Positions 10,843 through 19,827 of a stretch of DNA of 64,000 nt are shown in pieces. The stretch is from Acholoe squamosa (taxonomy: Eukaryota; Annelida; Polychaeta; Phyllodocida; Polynoidae): contig OX439037.1 in assembly GCA_949317995.1 (NCBI GenBank), forward strand, positions 50,874,080 to 50,938,079. The letters are read 5' to 3'. Below the pieces are notes generated by a model. It did not search any database. It saw only the letters and a list, made by a program, of their open reading frames with translations, and had not been told where the DNA came from. Both the position numbers and the translations under genes were made by a program. Numbering within the stretch: position 1 is the stretch's first letter; each line of letters opens with the position of its first letter.

Positions 10843-10897
10843 TTCTTCTCCCACTTCATCTGCTGATGATGATGCCTCTACTCCTACTAGTCCTTAA
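10843..10897 (+). CDS. Antisense gene, exon 2 (predicted)
   Basis: A pyrimidine-rich acceptor (TTACTATCTTCAG) ends at 10842. Joining exon 1 (phase 2) to 10843 keeps the frame and yields another 17 codons of the same Ser/Pro/Thr/Asp-rich composition before a TAA at 10895-10897. The fit of phase, composition and stop supports the intron 10258-10842. A further donor-like CAG|GTATGT follows at about 10910 in the 3' untranslated part. Confidence 0.5.
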
Positions 10898-11470
10898 GAT
10901 CTTCACTTCAGGTATGTATTTCTAATATATTTTATATTGAATGCATCCTAAATGGATCCGACCCATTACAATTTTCTACAAACTGTGTTAGATGGCTAAG
11001 TCTTATCCATAGAGTAGGGTGTATCTGAGACTTAATATCTCTACCCTCTCTACAGTGGGCGATGACTCCTTTCCTTCAGTATATTATAACTGATCTCCAT
11101 TAATTCATCTCAACCGCTATGAACCTTCCGTTGTCTATGATCCAGGATTTTCCACTAGAACTCATGTTTATAGTCTATCTAAACTGTTGACTATGTTATA
11201 CTGCTGTTGTTATGTCCGCATCGCATGCTAGTTGTTCTGTCTTGTTAAACTTTTGAGTGCAGTCTGGGTCTGTCGTTCTCCGATGTCTGTATAGCTGGGG
11301 TTCCACTCCTACACTGCCAACATCCTTGCTTGCCATTGCATCTTATCTCTTTCTTTACCTGTGCATGTCTGCTCTCTCACCCCCCCCCCCTTTTTCACCT
11401 GTAGCTAGGCTATTTATATATATATGCATGTTTCAGTATCCAACGCTCCCCCCCCCTTTTTCGCACGTGT
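10898..11470. other. Non-coding segment of the giant element
   Basis: There is no convincing ORF on either strand. It contains C-runs at about 11380 and 11450 and acceptor-like CTCTCTACAG near 11053, which could belong to additional untranslated exons of the antisense transcript. Confidence 0.4.
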
Positions 11471-11860
11471 TCATTCTCCCGATGGCTCTGTTTCTGCGTC
11501 ATCATTCCCACACAATCTTTTCTGTCTCTTTCTTCCTATACCCCATTCTTTCCACACATCTGGGGTTGCAAATACTGCCATGGTTATTTGTTGTATTTTC
11601 CATGCAGTATTTTTACTTTCCTCAGGTAATTTTCTGACCCAAGTTTTCACTTCACCTTTCATGCCCCACAATAATAATGCCACATATTCCATTTCCCCTA
11701 GATCATATATTTTCTTAATTAGGTCCATGTCGTAGAAATATTCTTCTATCTTTTCTCCTGGTGCTCCTCTAAATGTAGGTGGTGTTATATTAATACCTGC
11801 CATTTTGTACATTTCTTTGACCAACCACAACGTTCCCCTAACAGGTATTGTATTCTGCAT
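11471..11860 (-). CDS. Second capsid-like (Gag CA) ORF downstream of pol
   Basis: It starts at ATG 11860 and encodes 129 residues. The pattern ITPPTFRGAPGEKIEEYF, then a helix ending LLLWGMKGEVKTWVRKLPE, resembles the Ty3/Arc-type capsid N-lobe and parallels the element's own Gag (PSFTGEPGEDYQRYF, then LKKGASKWMDGIPE). It is in the same frame as the preceding 160-codon ORF, separated by one TAA. It could be a duplicated capsid domain that alters particle assembly, or a relic of a second element. The similarity is by pattern only and should be tested by profile search. Confidence 0.6.
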   Translation of the reverse strand: MQNTIPVRGTLWLVKEMYKMAGINITPPTFRGAPGEKIEEYFYDMDLIKKIYDLGEMEYVALLLWGMKGEVKTWVRKLPEESKNTAWKIQQITMAVFATPDVWKEWGIGRKRQKRLCGNDDAETEPSGE

Positions 11861-11905
11861 TTGTACAGACCGTCTTTTCTCCCTATCAAATCGTATTCTT
11901 ACTAA

Positions 11906-12388
11906 TTATATTTCTCGAGGTTTCTCAGTTGCATCCTCTTCCTCCAGGGTCGTCTCATTGTCCATAGCCCTGGATGTTAATACTCCCTGGGTAATATGCT
12001 TTCCCTTTTGCTTTAGTTTAAACATTTCCCAAGTTTCATCTCTTTGTCTACACTGCCTGCATCGTTTCCCTCTACTAGTCTTGCGATGCCTCCTACACTT
12101 TCTCGAGAAAAAGAATGCATTAGTCACACTCCCTACTCCATATTTAAAGTGATGTTTGTTTACTTGTTCCCTCAAATACCTTGGCAATCTCGCGATGTCC
12201 AATTTCAATTTTGATATTTTCTGCATCACTATGTCCTGTAGCGTCGCCCCATTGTATCTAAATATCTTTGGCAATGAATATCCAAATCCATATATGGCAT
12301 CCAGCGCGTCTTCTACCTGTTGTCCTCTATATCTTCCTGCCTTCACTATAGATGGTGCTCTCTTCCCTGTATCCTCACTTGTGGACAT
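11906..12388 (-). CDS. Basic accessory ORF, TAATG-coupled to the finger ORF
   Basis: It starts at an ATG whose A is the last base of the preceding TAA stop, and encodes 160 residues. There is a basic Cys/Arg cluster (RKCRRHRKTSRGKRCRQCRQR) near residue 110 that could be a nuclear-localisation or RNA-binding patch. It ends at a TAA, after which the same frame stays open for 15 codons and runs into the capsid-like ORF at 11860. Function unknown. Confidence 0.6.
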   Translation of the reverse strand: MSTSEDTGKRAPSIVKAGRYRGQQVEDALDAIYGFGYSLPKIFRYNGATLQDIVMQKISKLKLDIARLPRYLREQVNKHHFKYGVGSVTNAFFFSRKCRRHRKTSRGKRCRQCRQRDETWEMFKLKQKGKHITQGVLTSRAMDNETTLEEEDATEKPREI

Positions 12389-13044
12389 TATATGAGATGT
12401 CTTATCCCATGCACCTGTTCCAGGTGTTTGGCCGCTCCTGCCGCTGTTGCTGTCGTTCTGCCGCAGATGTGACAGAGCCTTGATGTTATCTGCCGTCTAC
12501 TGTAATACTCCTCTATCAATATATCGTCCAACTTTACTGACGTGTCCAGCACAAATTCGTCATCTTTACTATAAAATATAGTTGGTTCGGTCTGTGTTGC
12601 TGTTTCGTTGGTCTGGACCTCTCTCTTAATTCTACCACCGGTGCTTTGTAGAGTGGCGTCTAACAGCCAGCTCCATTCATTTGGTCCCACAGTGATATCA
12701 CGTATGTCGTCCCATATATTCCCCTGTCTGTTTACCAGGACCTCGGCTTGAGCTGCTTCCACCACCTGTATTGGCTCTTGCGTTGAGCTTGGCTGGCCTG
12801 ACGTTGAAGTCGCACCAAATCCTTGATCTTTTGTTTCTGTTGTTGTTGAACTTGCTGCAGACACTGTGCTCCCTTCATTGTAAGTGCTATGGCAATAGTT
12901 ATCTTGAATCATCCACGTATTATAGTATTGTTGATATTGCTGTTCTCCAACACTACCGTACCAGCTATCTGCCATTCGTCCATCAACACCTGCTGTTGGC
13001 TGTGAGGTTTTATCTCGTCCCTCGTTGTGCGCGCACTGCCACAT
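12388..13044 (-). CDS. Accessory ORF with a C-terminal C2H2 finger
   Basis: It starts at a real ATG (13044) and encodes 218 residues. The N-terminal 90 residues are Gln/Ser/Tyr-rich and low complexity. The C-terminus contains C-x2-C-x12-H-x4-H (CHICGRTTATA... to HLEQVH), a C2H2-type zinc finger. The TAA stop overlaps the ATG of the next ORF in a TAATG arrangement, suggesting coupled translation. It lies downstream of pol, where complex retroviruses carry regulatory genes. A nucleic-acid-binding or regulatory role is an inference. Confidence 0.65.
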   Translation of the reverse strand: MWQCAHNEGRDKTSQPTAGVDGRMADSWYGSVGEQQYQQYYNTWMIQDNYCHSTYNEGSTVSAASSTTTETKDQGFGATSTSGQPSSTQEPIQVVEAAQAEVLVNRQGNIWDDIRDITVGPNEWSWLLDATLQSTGGRIKREVQTNETATQTEPTIFYSKDDEFVLDTSVKLDDILIEEYYSRRQITSRLCHICGRTTATAAGAAKHLEQVHGIRHLI

Positions 13045-13294
13045 CCTGATGCGTCTCCTCCTGCATATACCTGTTGCATTGGCCCCCCCCCCCTCTTTTC
13101 CTACCTTGCCCTACTTTTCCCCTTTCTTTGTGTATCGTCCTCCTTTCCGTCTACCTTCATGAGTCAGCTTGACCTGCTCCTCCGGGCGGCCCCTCCCCCT
13201 TCAGCACCTGCATCACCCCTCCATCCCCTCATAGCAACTCACGTCCATACTACAGGATTATCGCCCATCCTGTAGTATCCCGTCTAAGCTCACC

Positions 13295-13651
13295 CTACTC
13301 TCCATTGCTGGACAAGCTGAGCTCCTCTCTGCCCCTCCTGTTATGCTTAAAAATCGGCCCCTTTGGAATGATGTGTTCACTGCTAGATTCCTCACTCATA
13401 ATGGCCCCCGCAGCCAATTGCTCCTTCCTATCTCTCTGTCTCCTCCTTCTCTCAGCTCTATCCTCTCTTTCTTTTCTTCTCCGTCTTCTCTCTATCTCTT
13501 CTTTCTCTCTCTCTTCCTCCAACTGCCTCTTCACCTCAACATTCCTCACTCTACCCTTCTTTTTCTCTTCATTATCCTGTTTCCGGTCATTTTCGACCCT
13601 ACCAATGTCACTATCCTGTAACCCTTTCTTTTTACACCAATTATCGATCAC
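13295..13651 (-). CDS. Lys/Glu/Arg-rich ORF overlapping the pol stop
   Basis: This 118-codon frame overlaps the pol TGA by four bases and begins with GTG rather than ATG, so a frameshifted extension of Pol is as likely as an independent protein. The product is dominated by a highly charged E/K/R helix with RRRRRK and ERRRRQRDRKE clusters, suggestive of a coiled coil or nucleic-acid binding. No family is recognised. Confidence 0.5.
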   Translation of the reverse strand: MIDNWCKKKGLQDSDIGRVENDRKQDNEEKKKGRVRNVEVKRQLEEEREKEEIERRRRRKEREDRAERRRRQRDRKEQLAAGAIMSEESSSEHIIPKGPIFKHNRRGREELSLSSNGE

Positions 13652-16600
13652 AGTTCCTGTCTGTGCTTCTTCCGGCTAGCTTGCCGCACTATTCCACTTG
13701 CCTCATTGTCAATTTCCTGCATGGGCGCGCGCGGTCCAGCTCCGGCCACCCCTCCCTCTATCTCATGCGCACTTTTGTCGTCCTCTGACGTTTTCAATTC
13801 GTCCTCTCTATCAGCGCCCGCTAGCGCTTTATCCTCCAGACCAGATGAAGGATGTTCTGCCTCAGTCACCCCTTTAGGGTCCTCACGTTCTATGTCCTCC
13901 TTTTCCACCTCTGATTCCACTTCCGGTTTATCCACTTCCACCGTCCTCTCATCTTTGGCTACCCCTTTGTCATTTTCATCCTCCCCTTTGTATGCTCTCT
14001 TTAATTTATTCACATTTACTAAGTGAGGTATCTCCTTGCCTGTTTTCACTGCTCTCAGCCTCACCCTGTTATCCCCAACTACTTCTACTATCCTATGTGG
14101 CCCTGTGTACCTGCCAGCAAACTTCGATGTATTATTTACCGCGCATTTCGGATCATAATAATATACCCACTCCCCTTCTATAAAAGATACAGGCCGCGCC
14201 CGTCCATCCAGTCTGTGCCTGAGCTGCTCCTCATACCTAGCAGTATGAGCATTGGCCGCCTGCTGCAATAACTGTATACTATGGTTGGTCCTTATAAACC
14301 AATCCCTCTCAGATGGCACTTTAGGCATTGGCCTCTCTTCAGCAAAAGACATGGCCACCGGATCCCTCCCAAACTGCAATGTATATGGTGAAAACCCCGT
14401 CCTCATACTAATGTTGGAGCGCACCATCCATAATGCAATGGGTAACAGCTCTGGCCAGTGTTCATGGTCCTCGGTCACATAGCATCCTATCGTGTCCTCC
14501 AATGATTTATGCAATCTTTCAACCCTGGCATTTCCGGTTGGATTTCTGGATGACGTAAACCTCTGTTTGGTGGATAGCCTAGCCGTAACCTCACGAAAAA
14601 CCTGACCCATATATGTGGACCCTCTGTCGCTGCATAGCACTTCCACTTTGCCGTACCTACACACAATTTCCCGTAGAAACACCCCAGCTGCCGTGTGCGC
14701 AGTCGTGTCTTTAGTGCAAAATGCCTCTGGCCATCCTGTCAGAAGATCTATGAAGGTCATGATATATTTATAACCCTCCTTGGACCTACGTAACGGCCCA
14801 ACAAAATCTGTCTGTATCACCTGCCACGGATAATCCGGCGTATCCCATGACCTTGCCTTAGCCCTAAACTGAGGTGCTCTTTTTCTCAACGCGCACCTTT
14901 CACATAGCCTCACATACCTGGCTATGTCCACCATCATATTTTTCCAATAAAACCGAGCCTGTACTTTTGTATTCAGCGCCACTGTTCCCACATGTCCACC
15001 GCACATGATATCATCATGCATAAGATAGAGCACTCTGCTCACCATAGCCTTAGGTACCACTATTCTTGGGTTCAAGTCTGCTATAAGTCCACCTCTTTTC
15101 CTAGCTGGTTTTATATACTTGCATAATAATCCATCCTTCATACCCATGAAATCAGCATTATGTAAAATCCCTCGCGCCTTTTCCTCATCCACCAGCAATT
15201 CATCTCCCGCCAAATATCTCATCATCCCCCTGCAGAATCCATCCTTCCACTGTTCCCGAATGAAGGTTTCCCTATCCAATTCCTCCCCCTCAAGTTCCAT
15301 CATGAGTAACTCACAGCCCACCTCAGGCTCAAACTCCCCCGACTCCTCGCCAGGTGTATCCTGTCCCACTGCCAATGGCACTCTGGATATAAAATCCGGC
15401 AGGTAGTGAGTAGCTCCCGGCTCATACTTGATTTCATAGTCAAAGTCAGTCATAGCTAATCCCCATCTAGTCAGTCTCTTGGATGGAGCCTTACTGGCTT
15501 GCTGAAGCAAAGGTATTAATGGTTGATGATCCGTAATTATCGTGATCTTGGCTCCCGTCAGCATATCCTCAAATTTCTTCAATACTCGTATAACAGCTAG
15601 CCCTTCCTTCTCTGTTATAGTGTAGTTTCTTTCAGCCTTGGTAAATGTATACCCATAATATGTCACCGGTCTTAGCAATCCGTCCCTCTTCACACAGATG
15701 GCCGCTCCACACGCACCATCCGAAGCATCCGTTAGAATATAAAAGTGACCCCCGATCTCTGGATGTACCAATAATGGTGTGCTTGCTAATGCTGTTTGTA
15801 TTTTCTTAAATGACACCTCACACTCATCCGTCCACTTAAATGGCACCTTGATCTTTAACAAATTATTCAGAGGCATCGACAAAACAGCATAGTTAGGAAT
15901 AAAACTCCTATAATAATTACAAAGCCCCAGAAAGGATCTAGTTGTATGTTCATTATAAGGTCTCCCAAACTCTTGTACCTTTCTGACGACTTTAGACTGC
16001 ATCTGAACTCCTTCTGCATTAATAATGTGTCCCAAAAACTTAATTTCTGCTTTACCCCACTCACACTTTTCCGGCTTGACTGTTAAACCTGCTCTGCCCA
16101 AAGCTGCCAATACCCTGCCTACATTAGTAATGTGGCTGTTCACATCCGGGTCAAAAATAATGATATCGTCTAGGTAGGCCAGACAAGTACGTGGTATTAA
16201 TCCTCCTAGCGCTAATGACATAATCTTGGTAAACTGCCATGGACTTTGTTTCATACCAAACGGCATCCTCGTCCATTGCCAGACCCCCGAGGGTGACTCA
16301 AATGCTGAATATTGTCTGCTGTCATGATGTAAGTCGCACTGATGATACCCACTGAGCAAATCCATTGCCGTAAAGATTATAGGTTTTCTGTATGCCATAT
16401 ATAAAAACATGCTTCTGGCTGTGGGCATAGGATATGTATCATCCGCCGTAATAAGATTCAGCATGCGATAGTCTGTGCATAACCTAGCCTTTCCATCCTT
16501 CTTCTGCACCACCACCAACGGACTTCTCCAGACACTCTCACTGGGCTCAATAATTCCCAACTTCAATAATTCCCTCACCTGCTCATCAATAATGTCCATT

Positions 16601-17724
16601 TTCTGAGGAGAATACCTGTATGGTCGCGCCATACACGGACCTTTGGATTCATCGACCCTTATTTTCATTGGAGCTAATGAACAATGACCCAACTCTTTCA
16701 TAGAAAATGCTATAGTGTCCATGTTGACCACCAGCATCTCTCTGAATACCATCTGTTCCTCCAGTGTCATCATAGTGTCACCCAAATCTAGGTCCCTGAT
16801 CTTCTCAATTTTATCCAGCCTCTCCTGCTCACTTAAGGTAGAAACACCACTCCCACTACCACTGTTCCGAGGGTTCTGCCGTTCCTTCAACCCTCCTCGA
16901 GCATCTTGACCCTTCCCTCGCCGTTCTTCATCATATCGTGCCAAAATCCCACGAGCCTCATCCTTTTTATCCCTGCCAATGTCAGCTGTGTCAATTACCT
17001 CTAGCAAATTAAGTTCTGGTTCTTCTATTTCTTCTGCATATGCTATAACCTCAGTCGTATCCACATACACCTGCCTGTCTGAGAGATTAGCTATTCTCAT
17101 ATACCATTTCTTCCCCACATAGTTCACCGCACCATCCGCAGCTATCACCGCCAAATTAGATGGTCTCAGCAAGACCGTTCTTTTGGTCCTCTCAGCTGCA
17201 ACATCCCATCCTTTCACTGTCACCAATCTTTCTTCCCATGGGTCCAAAATCGCTGCTACTTCAATTGAGACCGGATCCTCAGTAAAGAGACGTACCTTTC
17301 CGTCTACAGCTACAATCTGTGCCCTTGCGTCAGTGAGAAAATTACGTCCCAGCACAATATCATAGGCCAGTGAGTCCACCACATTAAAATCATAATATAT
17401 ACAAGCACCGTCCATAAAACACTGTAGTCGCACCGTCTCATAAACCTGTAATGATGTCTTGTCCCCCAGACGCACTTTCCCCAATTGAGATGGTTGCCTG
17501 TCCCAAATTGCTCTCTCGCTTATACTACTTACAACTGTCCGCGCTATAAAACAATCAGACGCGCCCGTGTCCACTAAACATTTATATGTATTCCCATCGA
17601 TGGTACACTGAACCAACCATGGCGCTTTGTCTTTTGATCCCCTATCTCCCGACCCATTCCCTGATATTAAATTTAATTCTGGGGTAGGAATGAGCCGTTG
17701 TGCCCGTTTCCCGGCCTGCGTGCA
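13648..17724 (-). CDS. pol: Pol polyprotein: protease, reverse transcriptase, RNase H, integrase
   Basis: The frame is open from 17724, just after a TGA, and has no ATG near its start, so it is presumably translated as a Gag fusion. Domains in order: aspartic protease with DTGAS (about 17580-17560); reverse transcriptase with the YLDD active site (about 16175); RNase H with TDASDGA (about 15730) and TDHQPL; integrase with an HHCC zinc domain and a catalytic D-D-E core (D near 14810, D near 14630, E near 14515); a GPY/F-like module (YTGPHRIVEVV); and a long acidic tail. All catalytic residues I looked for are present. The domain order with integrase after RNase H places it with Ty3/mdg4 elements. 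Confidence 0.95.
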   Translation of the reverse strand, partial: CTQAGKRAQRLIPTPELNLISGNGSGDRGSKDKAPWLVQCTIDGNTYKCLVDTGASDCFIARTVVSSISERAIWDRQPSQLGKVRLGDKTSLQVYETVRLQCFMDGACIYYDFNVVDSLAYDIVLGRNFLTDARAQIVAVDGKVRLFTEDPVSIEVAAILDPWEERLVTVKGWDVAAERTKRTVLLRPSNLAVIAADGAVNYVGKKWYMRIANLSDRQVYVDTTEVIAYAEEIEEPELNLLEVIDTADIGRDKKDEARGILARYDEERRGKGQDARGGLKERQNPRNSGSGSGVSTLSEQERLDKIEKIRDLDLGDTMMTLEEQMVFREMLVVNMDTIAFSMKELGHCSLAPMKIRVDESKGPCMARPYRYSPQKMDIIDEQVRELLKLGIIEPSESVWRSPLVVVQKKDGKARLCTDYRMLNLITADDTYPMPTARSMFLYMAYRKPIIFTAMDLLSGYHQCDLHHDSRQYSAFESPSGVWQWTRMPFGMKQSPWQFTKIMSLALGGLIPRTCLAYLDDIIIFDPDVNSHITNVGRVLAALGRAGLTVKPEKCEWGKAEIKFLGHIINAEGVQMQSKVVRKVQEFGRPYNEHTTRSFLGLCNYYRSFIPNYAVLSMPLNNLLKIKVPFKWTDECEVSFKKIQTALASTPLLVHPEIGGHFYILTDASDGACGAAICVKRDGLLRPVTYYGYTFTKAERNYTITEKEGLAVIRVLKKFEDMLTGAKITIITDHQPLIPLLQQASKAPSKRLTRWGLAMTDFDYEIKYEPGATHYLPDFISRVPLAVGQDTPGEESGEFEPEVGCELLMMELEGEELDRETFIREQWKDGFCRGMMRYLAGDELLVDEEKARGILHNADFMGMKDGLLCKYIKPARKRGGLIADLNPRIVVPKAMVSRVLYLMHDDIMCGGHVGTVALNTKVQARFYWKNMMVDIARYVRLCERCALRKRAPQFRAKARSWDTPDYPWQVIQTDFVGPLRRSKEGYKYIMTFIDLLTGWPEAFCTKDTTAHTAAGVFLREIVCRYGKVEVLCSDRGSTYMGQVFREVTARLSTKQRFTSSRNPTGNARVERLHKSLEDTIGCYVTEDHEHWPELLPIALWMVRSNISMRTGFSPYTLQFGRDPVAMSFAEERPMPKVPSERDWFIRTNHSIQLLQQAANAHTARYEEQLRHRLDGRARPVSFIEGEWVYYYDPKCAVNNTSKFAGRYTGPHRIVEVVGDNRVRLRAVKTGKEIPHLVNVNKLKRAYKGEDENDKGVAKDERTVEVDKPEVESEVEKEDIEREDPKGVTEAEHPSSGLEDKALAGADREDELKTSEDDKSAHEIEGGVAGAGPRAPMQEIDNEASGIVRQASRKKHRQEL

Positions 17725-17870
17725 TCATTTCCCTGATCTCGTTGGTCCCTGTTCTGCTGAGGAGATGATAACTGATCCCTGTACTTCTTCAAAAACGTGC
17801 ACTCCTCCATAGAATGTGTGGTAGAATCATGAATCAAACAATAAGTCGCTCCTCCTCCCTTCTGACTCTC
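17673..17870 (-). CDS. Zinc-knuckle segment in a shifted frame between gag and pol
   Basis: On the minus strand a frame distinct from both gag and pol encodes a C-x2-H-x4-H-x4-C motif (codons at 17840 to 17799) followed by a Lys/Gln/Arg/Asn-rich stretch, ending at a TAA at 17675-17673. Similar CHHC knuckles are known between Gag and protease in some Ty3 elements. It overlaps the end of gag and the start of the open pol frame, so expressing the whole polyprotein requires two frame changes within about 200 bp. Sequencing or copying errors in the source element are the alternative. Confidence 0.65.
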   Translation of the reverse strand, partial: ESQKGGGATYCLIHDSTTHSMEECTFLKKYRDQLSSPQQNRDQRDQGNDARRPGNGHNGSFLPQN

Positions 17871-19803
17871 CCATCATCCTAGCATACTCCTGTGCTCTTC
17901 TCTGACCCTTATCATCCCCTTGTTGGCCTTGCCTGCTTCCTCCTGTGTATCTCTGTCCCTGAAACCTGTTATTGAAATATTGAGACGCGTTATACTGATT
18001 TCCACCGCGTCCCCCTTGATAATTCCATCCTCGGCCTCCACCGCCTGCACCAAACTGCCTGTTCTGACCATATGCTCCCATGCCAGTCCCTCTGCCCGCC
18101 GGCGCCTTATACTGCCCTTGTGAATTATCACCCCTTCCAGCATATTGTCCCTGTTGATTCTCCCGTCCATATTCCATCTCTCTGAGTCCCCTTCTATATT
18201 CCATAGTGCACATCTCCACCACCGCTTTAGTTTGTTCCCTAGCATATTCCTTAGGATCAAACTGATCTTCTCCACATGCTCCATCCCGAGCCCCTTCAGA
18301 CTCTAGCATGTGTAACTGCGCCACACCTTTGGAGGTCCTCCCTTTTTCCACATTCTCCCAATAAGACACCAGTCTGAGAGCCTCCTCAAAAGAATCAGCG
18401 TTGTGTTTCATCAGATCTTTATCAATGGGTGGAAGCAAACCCCCCACAAAGACTGACAGCTTGATGACATCAGGAATGTCCAACTCATCATATTCCTTTA
18501 TTTTCAATGCAAAGTCCCAAACCGACTGTCCCTTCTCCTGCTTCAGACAGTGCAAATCCCTATGTTTCTGCCACAGTGGTCTTTTGTCCTCAAAAACCCT
18601 TTTCACTATAGCCACCACTTTGTCCAAAGTATCCTTTTCCCCTTCTGGAATACCATCCATCCATTTCGATGCCCCTTTCTTCAGCCCCAACTTTGCATAT
18701 TCAAGATGCTGATCTGGAGACCATCCAATTAGCTTTTGCATTCCATTCAATTCCTTAAAATATCTCTGATAATCCTCCCCAGGTTCCCCCGTGAAGGATG
18801 GTAGCTTAACATTCAGACTGGGTGCCATGTCGTCGTCCTCAAAACCAACAATAGGTGCAATATCCCCGTCTACTTGTCCCTCTTCACCTTGGTCCACCAA
18901 TGAGCCCTCCTCACTATCGTCCCCTTGTATATCAGGCTTAACACCTCCAGCGATGGAGCCCTCGGCGGCTTCCCCCTGGGCCTCCCTTTCTTTCAGTCGT
19001 CTTCTTTCTTCGTCCGCCCTCTGAACGTACCAATCCTCCCAGTCACCTGAAACATCAGCCTGAAGATGACTATTTAGAACATTCTCTAAATGCCCCTCAT
19101 CTGTAGTACGACCCGTACTATTGCCTGAGCGGATTCTCTCAGTTACCTTTCTCCAATTTACTGTATCGCTCAAAAACCTCTCCCTGTGTGCCACGCGCTC
19201 CCGTTCTATCTCCTGCCTCCCGAGCAGCTCCTCCCTATCAATGGCCTGCCGATATATCCGTTCCCGTTCCAATATGGCCTTCCCTTTCTCTATGCTTTGT
19301 CGCACCCTAGTATTAGTGTTCTGCAGACCTGTTATAACGTCATCCACCCTTGTTTTACTCACAGACTCCCCTAGACGACTGCCAATCCCCTCACCTGTAC
19401 TGATTGGTGTATTACAGACTGGCCGATCCTGATCAGCTCGCACACCTTCACCCCGACCCACCAAGTCCTTGTCACTCAACTTCCTTCCGTCTTCAACAAT
19501 CACCACGAAACCGGAGGGCAATAATGGTGTAATTCCCCCTTGCAAATCACCTAATTGCTGACCACTATTTTCCAATCCTCTTCCCAGCGCCCCTTGTCTG
19601 ATGTCCACGTCTTGTCCTGACGCCACCACTCCCGTGGATGCCCCGTCTAATGGATTATTCTCCCGAGGTGCGTCCCCTTCATTCTCATGACCATCCTTTG
19701 TTCCATTCTCATCCACCCGTTCGTCCTCATTTATTGGCTCAATCAACCCCAATGACGTTGCTATTGCTTCAAAGTCCAAATCCACATCTCCAATATCCAC
19801 CAC
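17827..19803 (-). CDS. gag: Gag polyprotein (capsid domain, RGG-rich tail)
   Basis: The open frame is 658 codons. Its first codon is GTG, and it is in frame with the upstream ORF through one TGA. Residues about 1-300 are acidic with charged coiled-coil-like stretches (many E/R). Residues about 330-480 match the Ty3 capsid (retrotransposon gag) pattern: a PSFTGEPGEDYQRYF start, then a run of helices with W, L and KG.KW spacing. Residues about 560-645 are rich in Gly, Gln, Arg and Tyr, resembling RNA-binding RGG tails. The usual zinc knuckle is not in this frame; it lies immediately downstream in another frame (17799-17840). Confidence 0.88.
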   Translation of the reverse strand: MVDIGDVDLDFEAIATSLGLIEPINEDERVDENGTKDGHENEGDAPRENNPLDGASTGVVASGQDVDIRQGALGRGLENSGQQLGDLQGGITPLLPSGFVVIVEDGRKLSDKDLVGRGEGVRADQDRPVCNTPISTGEGIGSRLGESVSKTRVDDVITGLQNTNTRVRQSIEKGKAILERERIYRQAIDREELLGRQEIERERVAHRERFLSDTVNWRKVTERIRSGNSTGRTTDEGHLENVLNSHLQADVSGDWEDWYVQRADEERRRLKEREAQGEAAEGSIAGGVKPDIQGDDSEEGSLVDQGEEGQVDGDIAPIVGFEDDDMAPSLNVKLPSFTGEPGEDYQRYFKELNGMQKLIGWSPDQHLEYAKLGLKKGASKWMDGIPEGEKDTLDKVVAIVKRVFEDKRPLWQKHRDLHCLKQEKGQSVWDFALKIKEYDELDIPDVIKLSVFVGGLLPPIDKDLMKHNADSFEEALRLVSYWENVEKGRTSKGVAQLHMLESEGARDGACGEDQFDPKEYAREQTKAVVEMCTMEYRRGLREMEYGRENQQGQYAGRGDNSQGQYKAPAGRGTGMGAYGQNRQFGAGGGGRGWNYQGGRGGNQYNASQYFNNRFQGQRYTGGSRQGQQGDDKGQRRAQEYARMMGESEGRRSDLLFDS

Positions 19804-19827
19804 ATCCCCTTCAGATGCGCGTCTGAC

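Noticed and set aside
10843..10880. Additional hammerhead core at a CTGATGA motif
   Set aside because: No GAAA with a paired stem II follows at the right distance; the sequence is explained as the coding end of the antisense gene.
13305..13679. Hydrophobic plus-strand ORF opposite the Lys/Glu-rich ORF
   Set aside because: Purine-rich sense sequence gives Leu/Ser-rich antisense frames; the sense ORF is contiguous with pol.
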